A stretch of 64,000 bases of DNA from Pseudoblastomonas marina (GCF_014641655.1 NZ_BMID01000001.1:2384427-2448426); one strand, 5' to 3'; positions 8,212 to 18,890 are shown, counted from the first letter of the stretch. Notes: generated from the sequence alone by a model not told the origin. Made by a program: numbers and translations.

Positions 8212-9180
8212 ATGGCAGATCCCTATGCAATCCTTGGCGTGCCGCGCACGGCGGACGAGAAAGCGATCAAGAGCGCCTATCGCAAACTGGCGAAGGAGCT
8301 GCATCCCGATCGCAACAAGGACAATCCATCCGCGGCGGAGAAGTTCTCCGAGGCGACCAAGGCATACGACCTGCTGTCCGACAAGGACAAGCGCGGGCAG
8401 TTCGATCGCGGCGAAATCGATCTCGAGGGCAATCCCAAATCGCCCTTCGGCGGTGGATTCGGCGGCGGCGGGTTTCGCGGAGGCGCCCGCGGCCCGGGTG
8501 GACAGGGCGGTTTCCGGCCTGAGGATTTCGGCGGAATGGGCGGCGGTGACGATGTCGATTTGAGCGACCTGTTCGAAGGGCTGTTCGGGCGGCGCGGCGG
8601 CCCCGATCCCCGCGCCAGCGGCGGCTTCGGCGGCGGGCGGCGTCCGCCTCCGCCCAAACGGAAGGGCCCCGACATCCGCTATCGCCTCAAGGTTCCCTTC
8701 ATCGACGCCGCGACCCTCGCGCCGCAGCGGATCACCCTGGCCGACGGCAAGACGATCGACCTCAAGCTTCCCGCCGGGGTAGAGACCGGCACCACCATGC
8801 GGTTGAAAGGCAAGGGCGAACAGGGTCCGGGCGGCACGGGCGACGGAATCGTCGAGATTTCGGTCGAGAGCCATGCCAATTACCGCCGCGACGGCGACAA
8901 TATCCGGCTCGACGTCCCGATCGGCGTCGACGAGGCGGTGCGCGGCGGCAAGGTCAAGGTCCCGACCGTCGACGGCGCGGTGATGCTGACGATCAAGCCC
9001 GGCATGTCGGGCGGCACGACGATGCGGTTGAAAGGCCGGGGCTGGCCGAAGAAGTCCGGCGGGCGCGGCGACCAGCTGGTCACGCTCAAGATCCAGTTGC
9101 CCGAAGATGTCGGACCGCTCGCCGAGAAGCTCGAAGGCTGGACCGACCCCACCGATCACCGCGCCGACCTCACCGGGTAA
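8212..9180 (+). CDS. DnaJ/CbpA-like co-chaperone without zinc finger
   Basis: A 322-residue J-domain protein that would stimulate DnaK. The J-domain (residues 1-70) has the essential HPD motif in [10 protein letters not shown] Gly/Phe-rich stretch with many GGG and GGF runs follows. Two C-terminal substrate-binding domains come next ([15 protein letters not shown]; a second copy from about residue 215 with [15 protein letters not shown]). The cysteine-rich zinc-finger domain of true DnaJ is absent, so it is a CbpA/DjlA-class co-chaperone. The ATG at 8212 begins the conserved [10 protein letters not shown]; an upstream in-frame start is not supported. It overlaps the next gene by one base (TAATG). 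Confidence 0.92.
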   Translation: MADPYAILGVPRTADEKAIKSAYRKLAKELHPDRNKDNPSAAEKFSEATKAYDLLSDKDKRGQFDRGEIDLEGNPKSPFGGGFGGGGFRGGARGPGGQGGFRPEDFGGMGGGDDVDLSDLFEGLFGRRGGPDPRASGGFGGGRRPPPPKRKGPDIRYRLKVPFIDAATLAPQRITLADGKTIDLKLPAGVETGTTMRLKGKGEQGPGGTGDGIVEISVESHANYRRDGDNIRLDVPIGVDEAVRGGKVKVPTVDGAVMLTIKPGMSGGTTMRLKGRGWPKKSGGRGDQLVTLKIQLPEDVGPLAEKLEGWTDPTDHRADLTG

Positions 9181-10238
9181 TGTCGCAGGCGCGTCACGGG
9201 ATCGTCGAGGACGAGGCGGAGCATATCCCGCCGCCCGAACAGCGCCACCCGCGCGACCTCTCCCCCGAAGCGCGGCGCCGCGAGGCCCTGCACACGCGCG
9301 TGCGACGCAGGATCGGCCCCGGCACGCGGTTCTTCCAGGTCGTCAAACGGGTGCTGGCGGGCGCCTATAATGACGGGCTGATCCACGCCGGGAACCTCGC
9401 CTACCTCTCGCTCATCGCGATTTTTCCGTTCTTCGTTACCGCGACCGCGATCTTCAACGCGTTCGGCGAGGTCGAGGATCGCGCGGCGGCCGTCGCCACC
9501 ATCCTCGTCACCCTGCCGCCACAAGCGGCCAATGCGGTCGGACCGGTCGCGCTCGACGTGATCGACGCACGCAGCGGCTGGTTGCTCTGGGCCGGCGCCC
9601 TGGTCGGCCTGTGGACGGTCGGCAGCCTGATCGAGACGATCCGCGACATCCTGCGCCGGGCCTACGGCACTGAGCCCACTGTCGCCTTCTGGCGCTATCG
9701 ACTGTTCACCACCGGGATCATCGTCGCGGCGGTGCTGTTGATCCTGCTGTCGCTGTTCGTCCAGGTGATGATCGGGGCGCTGCAGCAATTCATCGGCGCC
9801 TACCTGCCCGGGCTGGAGGACCTGCTCGCCAACCTCGCCTGGTCGCGCTTCGTCCCGGCCTTCGTACTGTTCGGCGCGCTCTACATGCTGTTCTATGCGC
9901 TGACGCCGAGCGCCTACCGCTCGCGGGAATATCCCAAGTGGCCCGGCGCGTTGTTCGTGACCCTCTGGTGGATGCTCGTCACCTTCGCGCTGCCCGCGGT
10001 AATCCGCCAGTTCTTCAGCTACGATCTCACCTATGGCAGCCTCGCCGGGGTCATGATCGTGCTTTTCTTTTTCTGGCTGGTAGGATTAGGGGTCGTCATC
10101 GGTGCCGAACTGAACGCGGCACTGGCCGAAACCCCCGAGGAAAAAGGCGGGGAGCCCGGCATGGACGAGGACGGCGAACGCGCCGGTGAAGAGCGCGAGA
10201 GCGAACAAGACAAGAGCGAAGAAGGGGATCGGACATGA
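9180..10238 (+). CDS. YihY/BrkB family inner-membrane protein
   Basis: A 352-residue membrane protein of the YihY/BrkB (virulence factor BrkB, formerly RNase BN) family. About six helices are predicted between residues 60 and 320. The family patterns AGNLAYLSLIAIFPFF, YALTPSAYRSR..YPKWPGALF and YGSLAGVMIVLFFFWL are present. The C-terminal 40 residues are highly charged (Glu, Asp, Arg) and probably cytoplasmic. The function in this family is not settled; a transporter role has been proposed. It is coupled on both sides, to the DnaJ-like gene and to fabI (ATGA overlap). Confidence 0.9.
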   Translation: MSQARHGIVEDEAEHIPPPEQRHPRDLSPEARRREALHTRVRRRIGPGTRFFQVVKRVLAGAYNDGLIHAGNLAYLSLIAIFPFFVTATAIFNAFGEVEDRAAAVATILVTLPPQAANAVGPVALDVIDARSGWLLWAGALVGLWTVGSLIETIRDILRRAYGTEPTVAFWRYRLFTTGIIVAAVLLILLSLFVQVMIGALQQFIGAYLPGLEDLLANLAWSRFVPAFVLFGALYMLFYALTPSAYRSREYPKWPGALFVTLWWMLVTFALPAVIRQFFSYDLTYGSLAGVMIVLFFFWLVGLGVVIGAELNAALAETPEEKGGEPGMDEDGERAGEERESEQDKSEEGDRT

Positions 10239-11038
10239 GCGGATTGATGAAGGGCAAGAAGGGCCTGATCATGGGGCTCGCCAACGACAAGTCGCTGGCC
10301 TGGGGCATTGCCAAGCAGCTCGCCGAGCACGGCGCTGATTTGGCGTTCTCCTATCAGGGCGAGGCGCTGAAGAAGCGCGTCGGCCCGCTCGCCGACCAGC
10401 TCGGCAGCGATTTCCTGGTCGAATGCGACGTCTCGGACATGGATGCGCTCGACGCGACCTTCGCCGAGATCGAAGCGCGCTGGGGCAAGCTCGATTTCCT
10501 GGTCCACGCGATCGGCTTTTCGGACAAGACCGAGTTGCGCGGGAAATACCTCGACACCAGCCTCGACAATTTCCTCAGGACGATGAACATCTCGGCCTAC
10601 AGCCTCGTCGCGGCGGCCAAGCGCGCCTACCCGCTGATGAAGGACGGCGGATCGATCCTGACGCTGTCCTACTATGGCGCCGAAAAGGTCGTCCCGCACT
10701 ACAACGTGATGGGGGTTGCCAAGGCCGCGCTCGAAACCAGCGTCCAATACCTCGCCAACGACCTCGGTCCCGACGGCATCCGCGTCAACGCGATCAGCGC
10801 CGGGCCGATCAAGACGCTCGCGGCGAGCGGGATCGGAGACTTCCGCTACATCCTCAAATGGAACGAGTACAATTCGCCGCTGCGGCGCAACGTCACGATC
10901 GAGGATGTCGGCGGCGCGGGGCTCTATTTCCTCTCCGACCTGTCCTCGGGCGTGACCGGCGAGGTCCACCATGTCGACGCGGGTTATCACACGGTCGGCA
11001 TGAAACAGGCCGACGCCCCTGATATCGCGCTCGATTGA
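10235..11038 (+). CDS. fabI: Enoyl-[acyl-carrier-protein] reductase FabI
   Basis: A 267-residue short-chain dehydrogenase that catalyses the last reduction of each fatty-acid elongation cycle, using NADH. The FabI variant of the nucleotide-binding motif (GLANDKSLAWGIA) is present, with the catalytic YxxxxxxK as YNVMGVAK and upstream SYYGAEK. The conserved AGPIKTLAASGI loop lies near the triclosan-binding region. It is the target of triclosan in other bacteria. The ATG overlaps the brkB-like stop (ATGA). Confidence 0.96.
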   Translation: MSGLMKGKKGLIMGLANDKSLAWGIAKQLAEHGADLAFSYQGEALKKRVGPLADQLGSDFLVECDVSDMDALDATFAEIEARWGKLDFLVHAIGFSDKTELRGKYLDTSLDNFLRTMNISAYSLVAAAKRAYPLMKDGGSILTLSYYGAEKVVPHYNVMGVAKAALETSVQYLANDLGPDGIRVNAISAGPIKTLAASGIGDFRYILKWNEYNSPLRRNVTIEDVGGAGLYFLSDLSSGVTGEVHHVDAGYHTVGMKQADAPDIALD

Positions 11039-11122
11039 CGCGCCTTCGGCCTGAGGGGTGACACGCCCATCCCCCCACGGTAGGGGCGCGGCTCGGGGCA
11101 CCCGCTCGACGGAGGAGTTTTC

Positions 11123-12004
11123 GTGAAAGGCATCATTCTCGCCGGCGGTAGCGGCACGCGGCTCTATCCGGCGACCATGTCGCTGTCGAAACAGCTCCTG
11201 CCGGTCTTCGACAAGCCGATGATCTATTACCCGCTGTCGGTGCTGATGCTGGCCGGAATCCGCGAGATCCTGGTCATCTCGACCCCGCGCGACCTTCCGA
11301 TGTTCGAAGCGCTCTTGGGCGACGGCTCCGCGTTCGGGGTCGATTTCTCCTACGCCGTCCAGCCCGAGCCCAACGGCCTCGCCGAGGCCTTCATCATCGG
11401 CGCCGATTTCGTCGGTGGGCAGCCGAGCGCGCTGATCCTCGGCGACAACATCTATCACGGCGAAAAGATGGGCGAGAAATGCCGCACCGCCGCCGCCGAA
11501 GCAGCCGCCGGGGGCGCAAACGTCTTCGCCTACCACGTCGACGATCCCGAGCGCTACGGCGTGGCCGATTTCGACCCGCAGACGGGCAAGGCGACCAGTA
11601 TCGAGGAAAAGCCCGCCAATCCGAAATCCAACTGGGCGGTCACGGGGCTCTATTTCTACGACAAGGACGTGGTCGACCTCGCGCGCGAGGTGAAGCCGAG
11701 CGATCGCGGCGAACTCGAGATCACCGACGTCAACCGCGCCTATCTCGAGCGCGGCGACCTCCACATCACGCAATTGGGCCGCGGCTATGCCTGGCTCGAC
11801 ACCGGCACGCATGAGAGCCTCCACGAAGCGTCGAGCTTCGTGCGCACGATCGAGCATCGCACCGGCATCAAGATCGCCTGCCCCGAGGAGATCGCCTGGC
11901 GCCAGGACTGGCTCGGCGACGAGGCGCTGCTCGAGCGTGCGGCAGCGATGGGCAAGACAGGTTACGGCCAGTACCTGAAAAGGCTGGTGGAGCGCCGAGC
12001 GTGA
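11123..12004 (+). CDS. rfbA: Glucose-1-phosphate thymidylyltransferase RfbA
   Basis: First enzyme of the dTDP-L-rhamnose pathway: it joins glucose-1-phosphate and dTTP to dTDP-glucose. The 293-residue length is typical. The nucleotidyltransferase signature [11 protein letters not shown] is at the N-terminus, followed by [17 protein letters not shown] and [10 protein letters not shown]. The GTG start at 11123 is supported by GGAGGAG 6 bases upstream. It opens the rfbACBD operon; its stop overlaps the rfbC start as GTGA. Confidence 0.97.
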   Translation: MKGIILAGGSGTRLYPATMSLSKQLLPVFDKPMIYYPLSVLMLAGIREILVISTPRDLPMFEALLGDGSAFGVDFSYAVQPEPNGLAEAFIIGADFVGGQPSALILGDNIYHGEKMGEKCRTAAAEAAAGGANVFAYHVDDPERYGVADFDPQTGKATSIEEKPANPKSNWAVTGLYFYDKDVVDLAREVKPSDRGELEITDVNRAYLERGDLHITQLGRGYAWLDTGTHESLHEASSFVRTIEHRTGIKIACPEEIAWRQDWLGDEALLERAAAMGKTGYGQYLKRLVERRA

Positions 12005-12567
12005 CTGAATTCATCCGCCATGCGATCCCCGACGTGGTCGAGGTGATCCCGCCCAAATTCGGTGACAATCGCGGCTTCTTTTCGGAAGTCTTCAAGCAAT
12101 CCGCATTTGCGGAGGAAGGCATCGAGATCGACTGGGTGCAAGACAACCAGTCGCTCTCCGCCCCCGTCGGAACGGTGCGCGGGCTGCACTTCCAGGCGCC
12201 GCCGGTGGCGCAGGCCAAGCTGGTGCGCGTGCTGCGCGGCGCGGTCTACGATGTCGCCCTCGATATCCGCAAGGGTTCGTCCACCTACGGCAAGCATGTC
12301 GGCGTGACGCTGTCGGCCGAGCGCTGGAACCAGCTGCTCGTGCCGATCGGCTTCGCGCACTGCTTCATGACGCTCGAGCCCGATACCGAGGTGCTCTACA
12401 AGGTTTCGGACAGCTATTCGCCCGAACACGAGGGCGCGATCCGCTGGAACGACCCCGCGCTCGGCATCGACTGGCCCGCGATCGACGGCGAACCGACCCT
12501 GTCGGCTAAGGACGTGGACGCGCCGCTGTTCGCCGATTTCGACTCTCCGTTCACCTGGGAAGGCTGA
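12001..12567 (+). CDS. rfbC: dTDP-4-dehydrorhamnose 3,5-epimerase RfbC
   Basis: A 188-residue cupin-fold enzyme that inverts C3 and C5 of dTDP-4-keto-6-deoxyglucose. The motifs are [12 protein letters not shown], the catalytic histidine in VRGLHFQ, and [13 protein letters not shown] with the [12 protein letters not shown] region. The start is GTG at 12001, overlapping the rfbA stop. It acts after RfbB and before RfbD. Confidence 0.97.
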   Translation: MTEFIRHAIPDVVEVIPPKFGDNRGFFSEVFKQSAFAEEGIEIDWVQDNQSLSAPVGTVRGLHFQAPPVAQAKLVRVLRGAVYDVALDIRKGSSTYGKHVGVTLSAERWNQLLVPIGFAHCFMTLEPDTEVLYKVSDSYSPEHEGAIRWNDPALGIDWPAIDGEPTLSAKDVDAPLFADFDSPFTWEG

Positions 12568-12572
12568 TCCAC

Positions 12573-13631
12573 ATGGACACGATCCTCGTCACCGGCGGCG
12601 CGGGCTTCATCGGCTCGGCGGTGGTGCGCCGGCTGGTGCGCGACGGCAAGCGCGTGATCAATCTCGACAAGCTGACCTATGCCGGCAATCCGGAAAGCCT
12701 CAAGACGATAGAGAACGCCACTAACCACCGGCTGGTCGAGGGCGACATCCTCGATGGCGAGCTGGTGCTTTCGCTGCTGCGCGAGGAGCGGGTCGACGGG
12801 ATCATGCATCTCGCCGCCGAAAGCCATGTCGACCGCTCGATCGACGGTCCCGGCGCCTTCGTCGAGACCAATGTCGTCGGCACCTTCCGCCTGCTCGACG
12901 CCGCGCTCGAATACTGGCGCGGGCTCGAGGGCGCGGAGAAGGAGGGTTTCCGCTTCCACCACATCTCGACCGACGAGGTGTTCGGCGATCTCGACTTCGA
13001 CGACAGCCTGTTTTCCGAGGAAACGCCCTACGCGCCCTCCTCCCCCTATTCGGCCTCGAAGGCCGCGAGCGACCATTTCGTGCGCGCCTGGCACGAGACC
13101 TACGGCCTCCCGGTGGTGCTCTCGAACTGCTCGAACAATTACGGGCCGTACCACTTCCCCGAGAAGCTGATCCCGCTGGTGATCCTCAACGCGCTCGAGG
13201 GCAAGCAGCTGCCCGTCTACGGCACCGGCGAGAACGTGCGCGACTGGCTCTATGTCGACGACCACGCGAGTGCGCTGATCACCGTGCTGACCAAGGGCGC
13301 AGTGGGCGAAAGCTACAATATCGGCGGCAACCAGGAGCGCACGAACCTGCAGGTGGTCGAGGCGATCTGCGACGCGCTCGACCAGCGCCGCCCGCTCGAA
13401 GGCGGCAAGTCCCGCCGCGACCTCATCACCTTCGTCACCGACCGCCCCGGCCACGACCGCCGCTATGCAATCGACGCGAGCAAGATCGCGCGCGAGCTTG
13501 GCTGGACGCCGCAGGAGACCTTCGAGACCGGCCTCGCCAAGACCATCGACTGGTATCTCGACAACGAGTGGTGGTGGGGCCCGATCCGCTCGGGCAAATA
13601 TGGCGGCGAGCGGCTGGGCGGACGCAAATGA
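12573..13631 (+). CDS. rfbB: dTDP-glucose 4,6-dehydratase RfbB
   Basis: A 352-residue extended SDR enzyme that turns dTDP-glucose into the 4-keto-6-deoxy intermediate. It has the NAD motif [11 protein letters not shown], the STDEVFGDL substrate loop with the Asp-Glu pair, the catalytic YSASK (YxxxK), and [12 protein letters not shown]. Spacing to rfbC is 5 bases, and it overlaps rfbD by 4 (ATGA). Confidence 0.97.
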   Translation: MDTILVTGGAGFIGSAVVRRLVRDGKRVINLDKLTYAGNPESLKTIENATNHRLVEGDILDGELVLSLLREERVDGIMHLAAESHVDRSIDGPGAFVETNVVGTFRLLDAALEYWRGLEGAEKEGFRFHHISTDEVFGDLDFDDSLFSEETPYAPSSPYSASKAASDHFVRAWHETYGLPVVLSNCSNNYGPYHFPEKLIPLVILNALEGKQLPVYGTGENVRDWLYVDDHASALITVLTKGAVGESYNIGGNQERTNLQVVEAICDALDQRRPLEGGKSRRDLITFVTDRPGHDRRYAIDASKIARELGWTPQETFETGLAKTIDWYLDNEWWWGPIRSGKYGGERLGGRK

Positions 13632-14500
13632 AAATTCTGGTGACCGGTCGCGAGGGGCAGGTCGCCCGTTCGCTCGCCGAGCGCAATAGCGCGCATGAAC
13701 TCGTCTTCGCCGCCCGGCCCGATTTCGACCTCGCCGACCCTGTCGGGATCGCCCGCACGATCATGGACACGAAGCCGGACCTGATTGTCTCTGCCGCCGC
13801 TTACACCGCGGTCGACCAGGCGGAGGACGAGCCGGAACTGGCCCGACTGATCAATGGAACCGCACCAGGCCATATAGGCCGCGCTGCCGCAGATATCGGC
13901 GCGGCGGTGTTGCACCTGTCGACCGACTACGTGTTCGACGGCAGCGGCGAGCAGGCTTGGCGCGAGGATGACCCGACCGGCCCGATCGGCGTCTACGGCG
14001 CAACCAAGCTGGCGGGCGAGGAAGCGCTCGCCATGTCGGGCGCGACCTACGCCATCCTGCGCACAGCCTGGGTCTACAGCCCGTTCGGCAACAATTTCGT
14101 GAAGACCATGCTGCGCCTCGCAGGAAGCCGCGATGCGCTCAATGTCGTGCACGACCAGTTCGGCAATCCGACCAGCGCACTCGACATCGCCGACGCCCTG
14201 CTCGCGGTGGCCGGTTGCTGGAGCAAAGACCCCGATCGCGGCGCGAACGAGACCTATCACTTCGCCGGCACGGGCTCGACCAACTGGGCCGATTTCGCGC
14301 GCGCGATCTTCGCCGAGAGCGCGAAACACGGCGGGCCGAGTTGCGCGGTGACGGGCATTCCCGCGAGCGAATATCCGACCAAGGCGGCGCGCCCGGCCAA
14401 TTCGCGCCTCGACAGTGCGAAATTCGCAGAAACCTTTGGGCATTCCGCGCCGCGCTGGCAGGATTCGCTGAGCGAAACCGTCGCCCGCCTGCTCGGCTAG
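13628..14500 (+). CDS. rfbD: dTDP-4-dehydrorhamnose reductase RfbD
   Basis: A 290-residue SDR enzyme that completes dTDP-L-rhamnose. [10 protein letters not shown] forms the nucleotide-binding start; [13 protein letters not shown] (YxxxK) and the [14 protein letters not shown] region match the family. The ATG at 13628 overlaps the rfbB stop. The gene converges with the sugar-transferase gene, only 4 bases apart, so there is no room for a separate terminator. Confidence 0.96.
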   Translation: MKILVTGREGQVARSLAERNSAHELVFAARPDFDLADPVGIARTIMDTKPDLIVSAAAYTAVDQAEDEPELARLINGTAPGHIGRAAADIGAAVLHLSTDYVFDGSGEQAWREDDPTGPIGVYGATKLAGEEALAMSGATYAILRTAWVYSPFGNNFVKTMLRLAGSRDALNVVHDQFGNPTSALDIADALLAVAGCWSKDPDRGANETYHFAGTGSTNWADFARAIFAESAKHGGPSCAVTGIPASEYPTKAARPANSRLDSAKFAETFGHSAPRWQDSLSETVARLLG

Positions 14501-14504
14501 AGCG

Positions 14505-15803
14505 CTATTTCGAACCGAAGCCGGTGGCGATGGTGTGGATCGTGCGCATCACGATCAACACGTCGAGCCAGAACGAGAAATACTTGATGTAGTAGAAATC
14601 GTACTGGAGCTTGACGTCGATGTCTTCCAGCGTCGCGACGTGGCCCTGGTTGACCTGGGCCCAGCCGGTCAGGCCCGGTTTCACGATATTGCGATACGAA
14701 TAGAAGGCGAGGTTGTCCTCGTACCATTCGGCCAGTTCGTTCGCCTCGGGGCGCGGACCGATCAGGCTCATCTCGCCCTTCAGCACGTTGAACAGCTGCG
14801 GCAGCTCGTCGAGCCGGAACTTGCGGATCACGCGGCCGATCTTCGTCACGCGCTTGTCGCCGTCCTGCGTGATAGCCTCCTCGCGCGCCCGTTCGCCATC
14901 GGCGGGCGGGCGATTGGTCATCGAGCGGAACTTGTACATCCGGAACGGCCGGCCGCCATGGCCCGCGCGTTTCTGCACGTAGAAGGGCGACTGACGGTCC
15001 TCGAGCCAGATCAGGAGCGCGAGCACCACCATCACGGGCAGTGCGATCGCGATCGCGATCACGCTGCCGACGATATCGATCAACCGCTTGATCGGGGTGT
15101 AGGACTGGTTGGGGACGAGCGAGCCGAACGAGTTCTCCGACAGGTGCTCGATCTTGACCTGTCCGGTAAGCGACTCGGTCAGCTGCTTGTAGTGGTAGAC
15201 CGGCACCCCCGCGAGCGAAGCCTGCGCCAGCAGGCGCTCCCACTCGTCGGGCAGGTCGGCGCGAAAATCGGCCACGATGCTCGACCGCGTGTTGTCGGGA
15301 ATGCGCGGCAGTTCCATTCGCTCGACCGGGAAATTGCCGATCTTCTCCATCCGCGTCGCCTTGCCGAAGGGGACGAGGTAGAAGGTCTGCTGGACCAGCG
15401 ACGGCTCGAACCAGCGTAGCCGCATCGCGAAGACCGTGCCGACCACGGTCGAATAGGCCAGCAGCGCGCGGCTGTACTCGATCCGGAAGGAAAACAGGAC
15501 CAGCGCGGCGATACCGAATGAAATCAGCATGATCGGCACGCCGTGAACCGCACCGCGCGTGCCCGGCAGGTTGAGCACCCGCCCGACCAGGAACAGGCCG
15601 AGCAGGAGTGCCGCGGTCGCGGCGGCGCCGGTGTTGAGCAGGAGCGGATCGGTGAACGCGTCGACCGCCGGCATCTGGTCGAGCGCCACCAGCGGCACGA
15701 ACACCACCAGCAGCCACGCGACGCTGTAGCGGATCAGCGCCCGAAACGGATGCATCGGCCGACCCATCTGGATCGCCTGCGCACTATTCTCCACTACATT
15801 CAA
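14505..15803 (-). CDS. Polyprenyl-phosphate sugar phosphotransferase (initiating glycosyltransferase)
   Basis: A 432-residue polyisoprenyl-phosphate hexose-1-phosphate transferase of the WbaP/WcaJ/ExoY class. It would start each repeat unit by placing a sugar-1-phosphate on undecaprenyl phosphate. The N-terminal half has several membrane helices and a CoA-binding-like cytoplasmic part. The catalytic C-terminal domain shows KRLIDIVGSV, PFYVQKRAGHGGRPF, YKFRSM, DELPQLFNVLKGEMSLIGPRPE and KPGLTGWAQVN. It is the only such enzyme in the window and is transcribed away from pseB. The sugar it uses (glucose, galactose or an N-acetylated sugar) cannot be read from sequence alone. Confidence 0.93.
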   Translation of the reverse strand: MNVVENSAQAIQMGRPMHPFRALIRYSVAWLLVVFVPLVALDQMPAVDAFTDPLLLNTGAAATAALLLGLFLVGRVLNLPGTRGAVHGVPIMLISFGIAALVLFSFRIEYSRALLAYSTVVGTVFAMRLRWFEPSLVQQTFYLVPFGKATRMEKIGNFPVERMELPRIPDNTRSSIVADFRADLPDEWERLLAQASLAGVPVYHYKQLTESLTGQVKIEHLSENSFGSLVPNQSYTPIKRLIDIVGSVIAIAIALPVMVVLALLIWLEDRQSPFYVQKRAGHGGRPFRMYKFRSMTNRPPADGERAREEAITQDGDKRVTKIGRVIRKFRLDELPQLFNVLKGEMSLIGPRPEANELAEWYEDNLAFYSYRNIVKPGLTGWAQVNQGHVATLEDIDVKLQYDFYYIKYFSFWLDVLIVMRTIHTIATGFGSK

Positions 15804-16020
15804 AGACTTTTCCGAAGTTGTCGCGGACGCCGCCCGCCCAATAGCGCAGACTTCGGCGAATCGGCAAGGGAGGTACCGGCCCTTTTTGATTGCCGAACAA
15901 GACCGTTGCCACGGAGCACTGCCGGGTTGTAAGGACCGCGCGTTTTTCCCGGGGGGCTCGCGCGTTCAAGCGGTGCGGAGCCCTCTCCTACGCACAGCGA
16001 CAGGCGGTTCTTTCTCTATC

Positions 16021-17031
16021 ATGCTCAACAACAAATCCGTGCTCGTGACCGGTGGCACCGGCTCGTTCGGCAAGGCGTTCGTGCGCACCGTGCTCGAACG
16101 CTATCCCGACGTGAAGCGGCTGGTGATCTATTCGCGCGACGAACTGAAGCAGTTCGAGATGCAGCAGATGTTCCCGCGCTCGCAATACCCTGCGCTGCGC
16201 TATTTCATCGGCGACGTGCGCGACGAGGACCGGTTGCGGCGCGCTCTCGAAGGGATCGACGTCGTCATTCACGCCGCCGCGCTCAAGCAGGTGCCGGCGG
16301 CCGAATACAACCCGTTCGAATGCATCAAGACCAACGTGCTCGGCGCGCAGAACCTGATCGAGGCCTGCCTAGACAACAAGGTCGAGCGCGTGGTTGCCCT
16401 GTCGACCGACAAGGCCGCCGCCCCGATCAACCTCTACGGCGCGACCAAGCTGTGCAGCGACAAGCTGTTCGTCGCGGCCAACAACATCACCGGCAATCGC
16501 GACCTGCGTTTCTCGGTGGTCCGATACGGCAACGTGATGGGCTCGCGCGGTTCGGTCATCCCCTTCTTCATGGCGAAGAAGGACGAAGGCGTGCTGCCGA
16601 TCACCGATCCGCGGATGACGCGCTTCAACATCTCGCTCCAGGACGGCGTCGAAATGGTGCTGTGGTCGATCGAGAACGCGCGCGGCGGTGAGGTGCTGGT
16701 GCCCAAGATCCCGTCCTACCGCATCGGCGACGTCGCCACCGCGGTCGCGCCCGAGGCCGAGCAGAAGGTCATCGGCATCCGCCCGGGCGAAAAGATCCAC
16801 GAGGAAATGATCACCGCCTCGGACAGCTTCAACACCGTCGACATGGGCGATTACTACGCGATCCTGCCGGTCGCGGGCGAGTTTTCGATCGAGGATTACT
16901 GCAAGGACAACGGGGGCAAGCCGGTCGAACCGGGCTTCGCCTACAATAGCGGAAGCAATCCCGATTTCCTCACGGTCGAGGAAATCCGCGAGCTCATCGA
17001 CAAGCACGTGATCGGCCAGACGGTCGACTGA
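16021..17031 (+). CDS. pseB: UDP-GlcNAc 4,6-dehydratase (inverting) PseB
   Basis: First pseudaminic-acid enzyme: a 336-residue SDR that removes water from UDP-GlcNAc and inverts C5. It has GGTGSFGKAFV, IYSRDELKQFEMQQ, AALKQVPAAEYNPFECIKTNV (typical of PseB), and YGATK. The MLNNKSVLVTGG start at 16021 is standard for the family. The gene stands behind a 217-base divergent gap shared with the initiating transferase. A 12-base gap leads to pseC. Confidence 0.95.
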   Translation: MLNNKSVLVTGGTGSFGKAFVRTVLERYPDVKRLVIYSRDELKQFEMQQMFPRSQYPALRYFIGDVRDEDRLRRALEGIDVVIHAAALKQVPAAEYNPFECIKTNVLGAQNLIEACLDNKVERVVALSTDKAAAPINLYGATKLCSDKLFVAANNITGNRDLRFSVVRYGNVMGSRGSVIPFFMAKKDEGVLPITDPRMTRFNISLQDGVEMVLWSIENARGGEVLVPKIPSYRIGDVATAVAPEAEQKVIGIRPGEKIHEEMITASDSFNTVDMGDYYAILPVAGEFSIEDYCKDNGGKPVEPGFAYNSGSNPDFLTVEEIRELIDKHVIGQTVD

Positions 17032-17043
17032 CGGGCGCGTTCG

Positions 17044-18201
17044 ATGGCCTTCATTCCCTATAGCCGCCAGCAGATCGAGCAGGCCGATATCGACGCCGTC
17101 GTCGAGGTCCTGCAATCCGACTTCCTGACGCAGGGACCCGCGATCGAGCGGTTCGAGAAGGATTTCGCCGAGCGCCACCAGGTCGCGCATGCGGTGGCCC
17201 TTTCGAATGCCACCGCGGCGCTCCACATCGCTTGCCTCGCGCTGGGCGTGGGGCAGGGCAGCCGGGTGTGGACCAGCCCCAACAGTTTCGTCGCTTCGGC
17301 CAATTGCGCTCTCTATTGCGGGGCCGAGATCGATTTCGTCGATATCGACCCGGACAGCCGCAACATGTCGGTCGAGCGGCTGCGGGAGAAGCTGGAAGGG
17401 GCGAAGGCCGAAGGTACGCTACCCGATGTCGTGATCCCGGTTGATTTCTCGGGCATGCCCTGCGACCTCGAGGATATCCGCGCGCTGGCGGACGAATACG
17501 GCTTCCGTATCCTGCAGGATGCGAGCCACGCGACCGGCGCCGAATACCAGGGCAAGCCGGTCGGCGGGCAATATGCCGATGCCAGCGTGTTCAGCTTCCA
17601 CGCGGTCAAGATCGTGACCTCGGCCGAGGGCGGCATGGTCACCACGCAGGATGCCGAACTTGCCAAGAAGATAGCGCTGCTGCGTTCGCACGGCGTGACG
17701 CGCGATGCCGACCTGCTCGAGCACGCGCCGGAGGGCGGCTGGTATTACGAGCAGGTCGACCTCGGCTACAATTACCGCATCACCGATGTGCAGGCCGCGC
17801 TGGGCGCATCGCAGCTCGAGCGGATCGACACGATGCAGGCCGAACGCGCCGCGCGCGCCGATCGCTACGACGAGATCCTCGCCGACCTGCCGCTCAAACT
17901 GCCCAAGCGTTTCAACGACCGCAGTTCCGCCTGGCACCTCTACGTCGTCGAATTGACCGACGAGGCCAAATGCGACCGCGCAACGCTGTTCGCCGCGATG
18001 CGCGAGGCCGGGATCGGCGTGAACGTCCATTACATCCCGATCCACACCCAGCCGCATTACGAGCGCCTGGGCTTCGCGCGCGGCGATTTTCCCGCTGCCG
18101 AAGCCTATTACGACCGCGCGATCACGATCCCGCTCTTCCCGGCTATGACCGATGAGGAGCAGGATCGCGTGGCGCAGGTGATCCGCGAGCACGTGGCATG
18201 A
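17044..18201 (+). CDS. pseC: UDP-4-amino-4,6-dideoxy-N-acetyl-L-altrosamine transaminase PseC
   Basis: A 385-residue PLP aminotransferase of the DegT/DnrJ/EryC1 class that aminates the PseB product at C4. It starts with FIPYSRQQIEQADIDAVVEVLQSDFLTQGP, typical of PseC. The PLP-binding lysine is in FSFHAVKIVTSAEGG, and YNYRITDVQAALGASQL follows. The C-terminal HYIPIHTQPHYERLG is also a PseC hallmark. Its stop overlaps pseF (ATGA). Confidence 0.95.
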   Translation: MAFIPYSRQQIEQADIDAVVEVLQSDFLTQGPAIERFEKDFAERHQVAHAVALSNATAALHIACLALGVGQGSRVWTSPNSFVASANCALYCGAEIDFVDIDPDSRNMSVERLREKLEGAKAEGTLPDVVIPVDFSGMPCDLEDIRALADEYGFRILQDASHATGAEYQGKPVGGQYADASVFSFHAVKIVTSAEGGMVTTQDAELAKKIALLRSHGVTRDADLLEHAPEGGWYYEQVDLGYNYRITDVQAALGASQLERIDTMQAERAARADRYDEILADLPLKLPKRFNDRSSAWHLYVVELTDEAKCDRATLFAAMREAGIGVNVHYIPIHTQPHYERLGFARGDFPAAEAYYDRAITIPLFPAMTDEEQDRVAQVIREHVA

Positions 18202-18890
18202 AGATCGCGGTGATCCCCGCGCGCGGTGGTTCGAAGCGGATCCCGCGCAAGAACATCAAGCCTTTCGCGGGCAAGCCGATGATCGGCTACGCGATCGAGG
18301 CGGCGCTCGCCTGCGAGGCGATCGACCGGGTGGTCGTCTCGACCGACGACGAGGAAATTTCGCAAATCGCGCAGGAACTCGGGGCCGAACTCCCGTTCCG
18401 CCGCCCCGGCGAGCTGGCCGACGACATCACCCCGACCGTGCCGGTCATCGCGCACGCGATCGAGGCCTGCCGCGAACAGGGCTGGGACGTGACGCATTGC
18501 TGCTGCATCTATCCCGGCGTGCCCTTCATCCGCACCGAGGATCTCGCGGAAGCGCTTGACCTGCTCGAACAGCATGGTGGCGAGGGTTACACCTTCCCCG
18601 TCACTGGCTTCCCCTCGCCGATCCAGCGCGCGCTCAAGCGCAACGAGGACGGATCGGTCGCGCCGTTCAATCCCGAACATGTCGGCACCCGCACGCAGGA
18701 TCTGGAGCCCGGCTATTTCGATGCCGGCCAGTTCTACTGGGGCGGCGTCGAAGCGTGGCTCGCGGGGCTCAACATCCACGCGCATGGCCGCGCGATCGTG
18801 CTGCCCGAATGGCGCGTGGTCGATATCGACACGCCCGACGACTGGGACCGCGCGGAGATGCTCTACCGGGCAATCTCGGGCGCGGAGTGA
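18198..18890 (+). CDS. pseF: Pseudaminic acid cytidylyltransferase PseF
   Basis: A 230-residue CMP-sugar synthetase that activates pseudaminic acid with CTP. The N-terminal IPARGGSKRIPRKNIKPF motif is the CTP-binding signature, with VVSTDDEEI and the DIDTPDDW metal-site end. Its neighbours (pseC, pseG, pseI) identify the substrate. It overlaps the next gene as GTGA. Confidence 0.95.
   Translation: MKIAVIPARGGSKRIPRKNIKPFAGKPMIGYAIEAALACEAIDRVVVSTDDEEISQIAQELGAELPFRRPGELADDITPTVPVIAHAIEACREQGWDVTHCCCIYPGVPFIRTEDLAEALDLLEQHGGEGYTFPVTGFPSPIQRALKRNEDGSVAPFNPEHVGTRTQDLEPGYFDAGQFYWGGVEAWLAGLNIHAHGRAIVLPEWRVVDIDTPDDWDRAEMLYRAISGAE

Noticed and set aside
10031-11857. Long open frame on the minus strand opposite fabI and rfbA
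   Set aside because: Same reason: no recognisable domain, and both plus-strand genes are complete and conserved.
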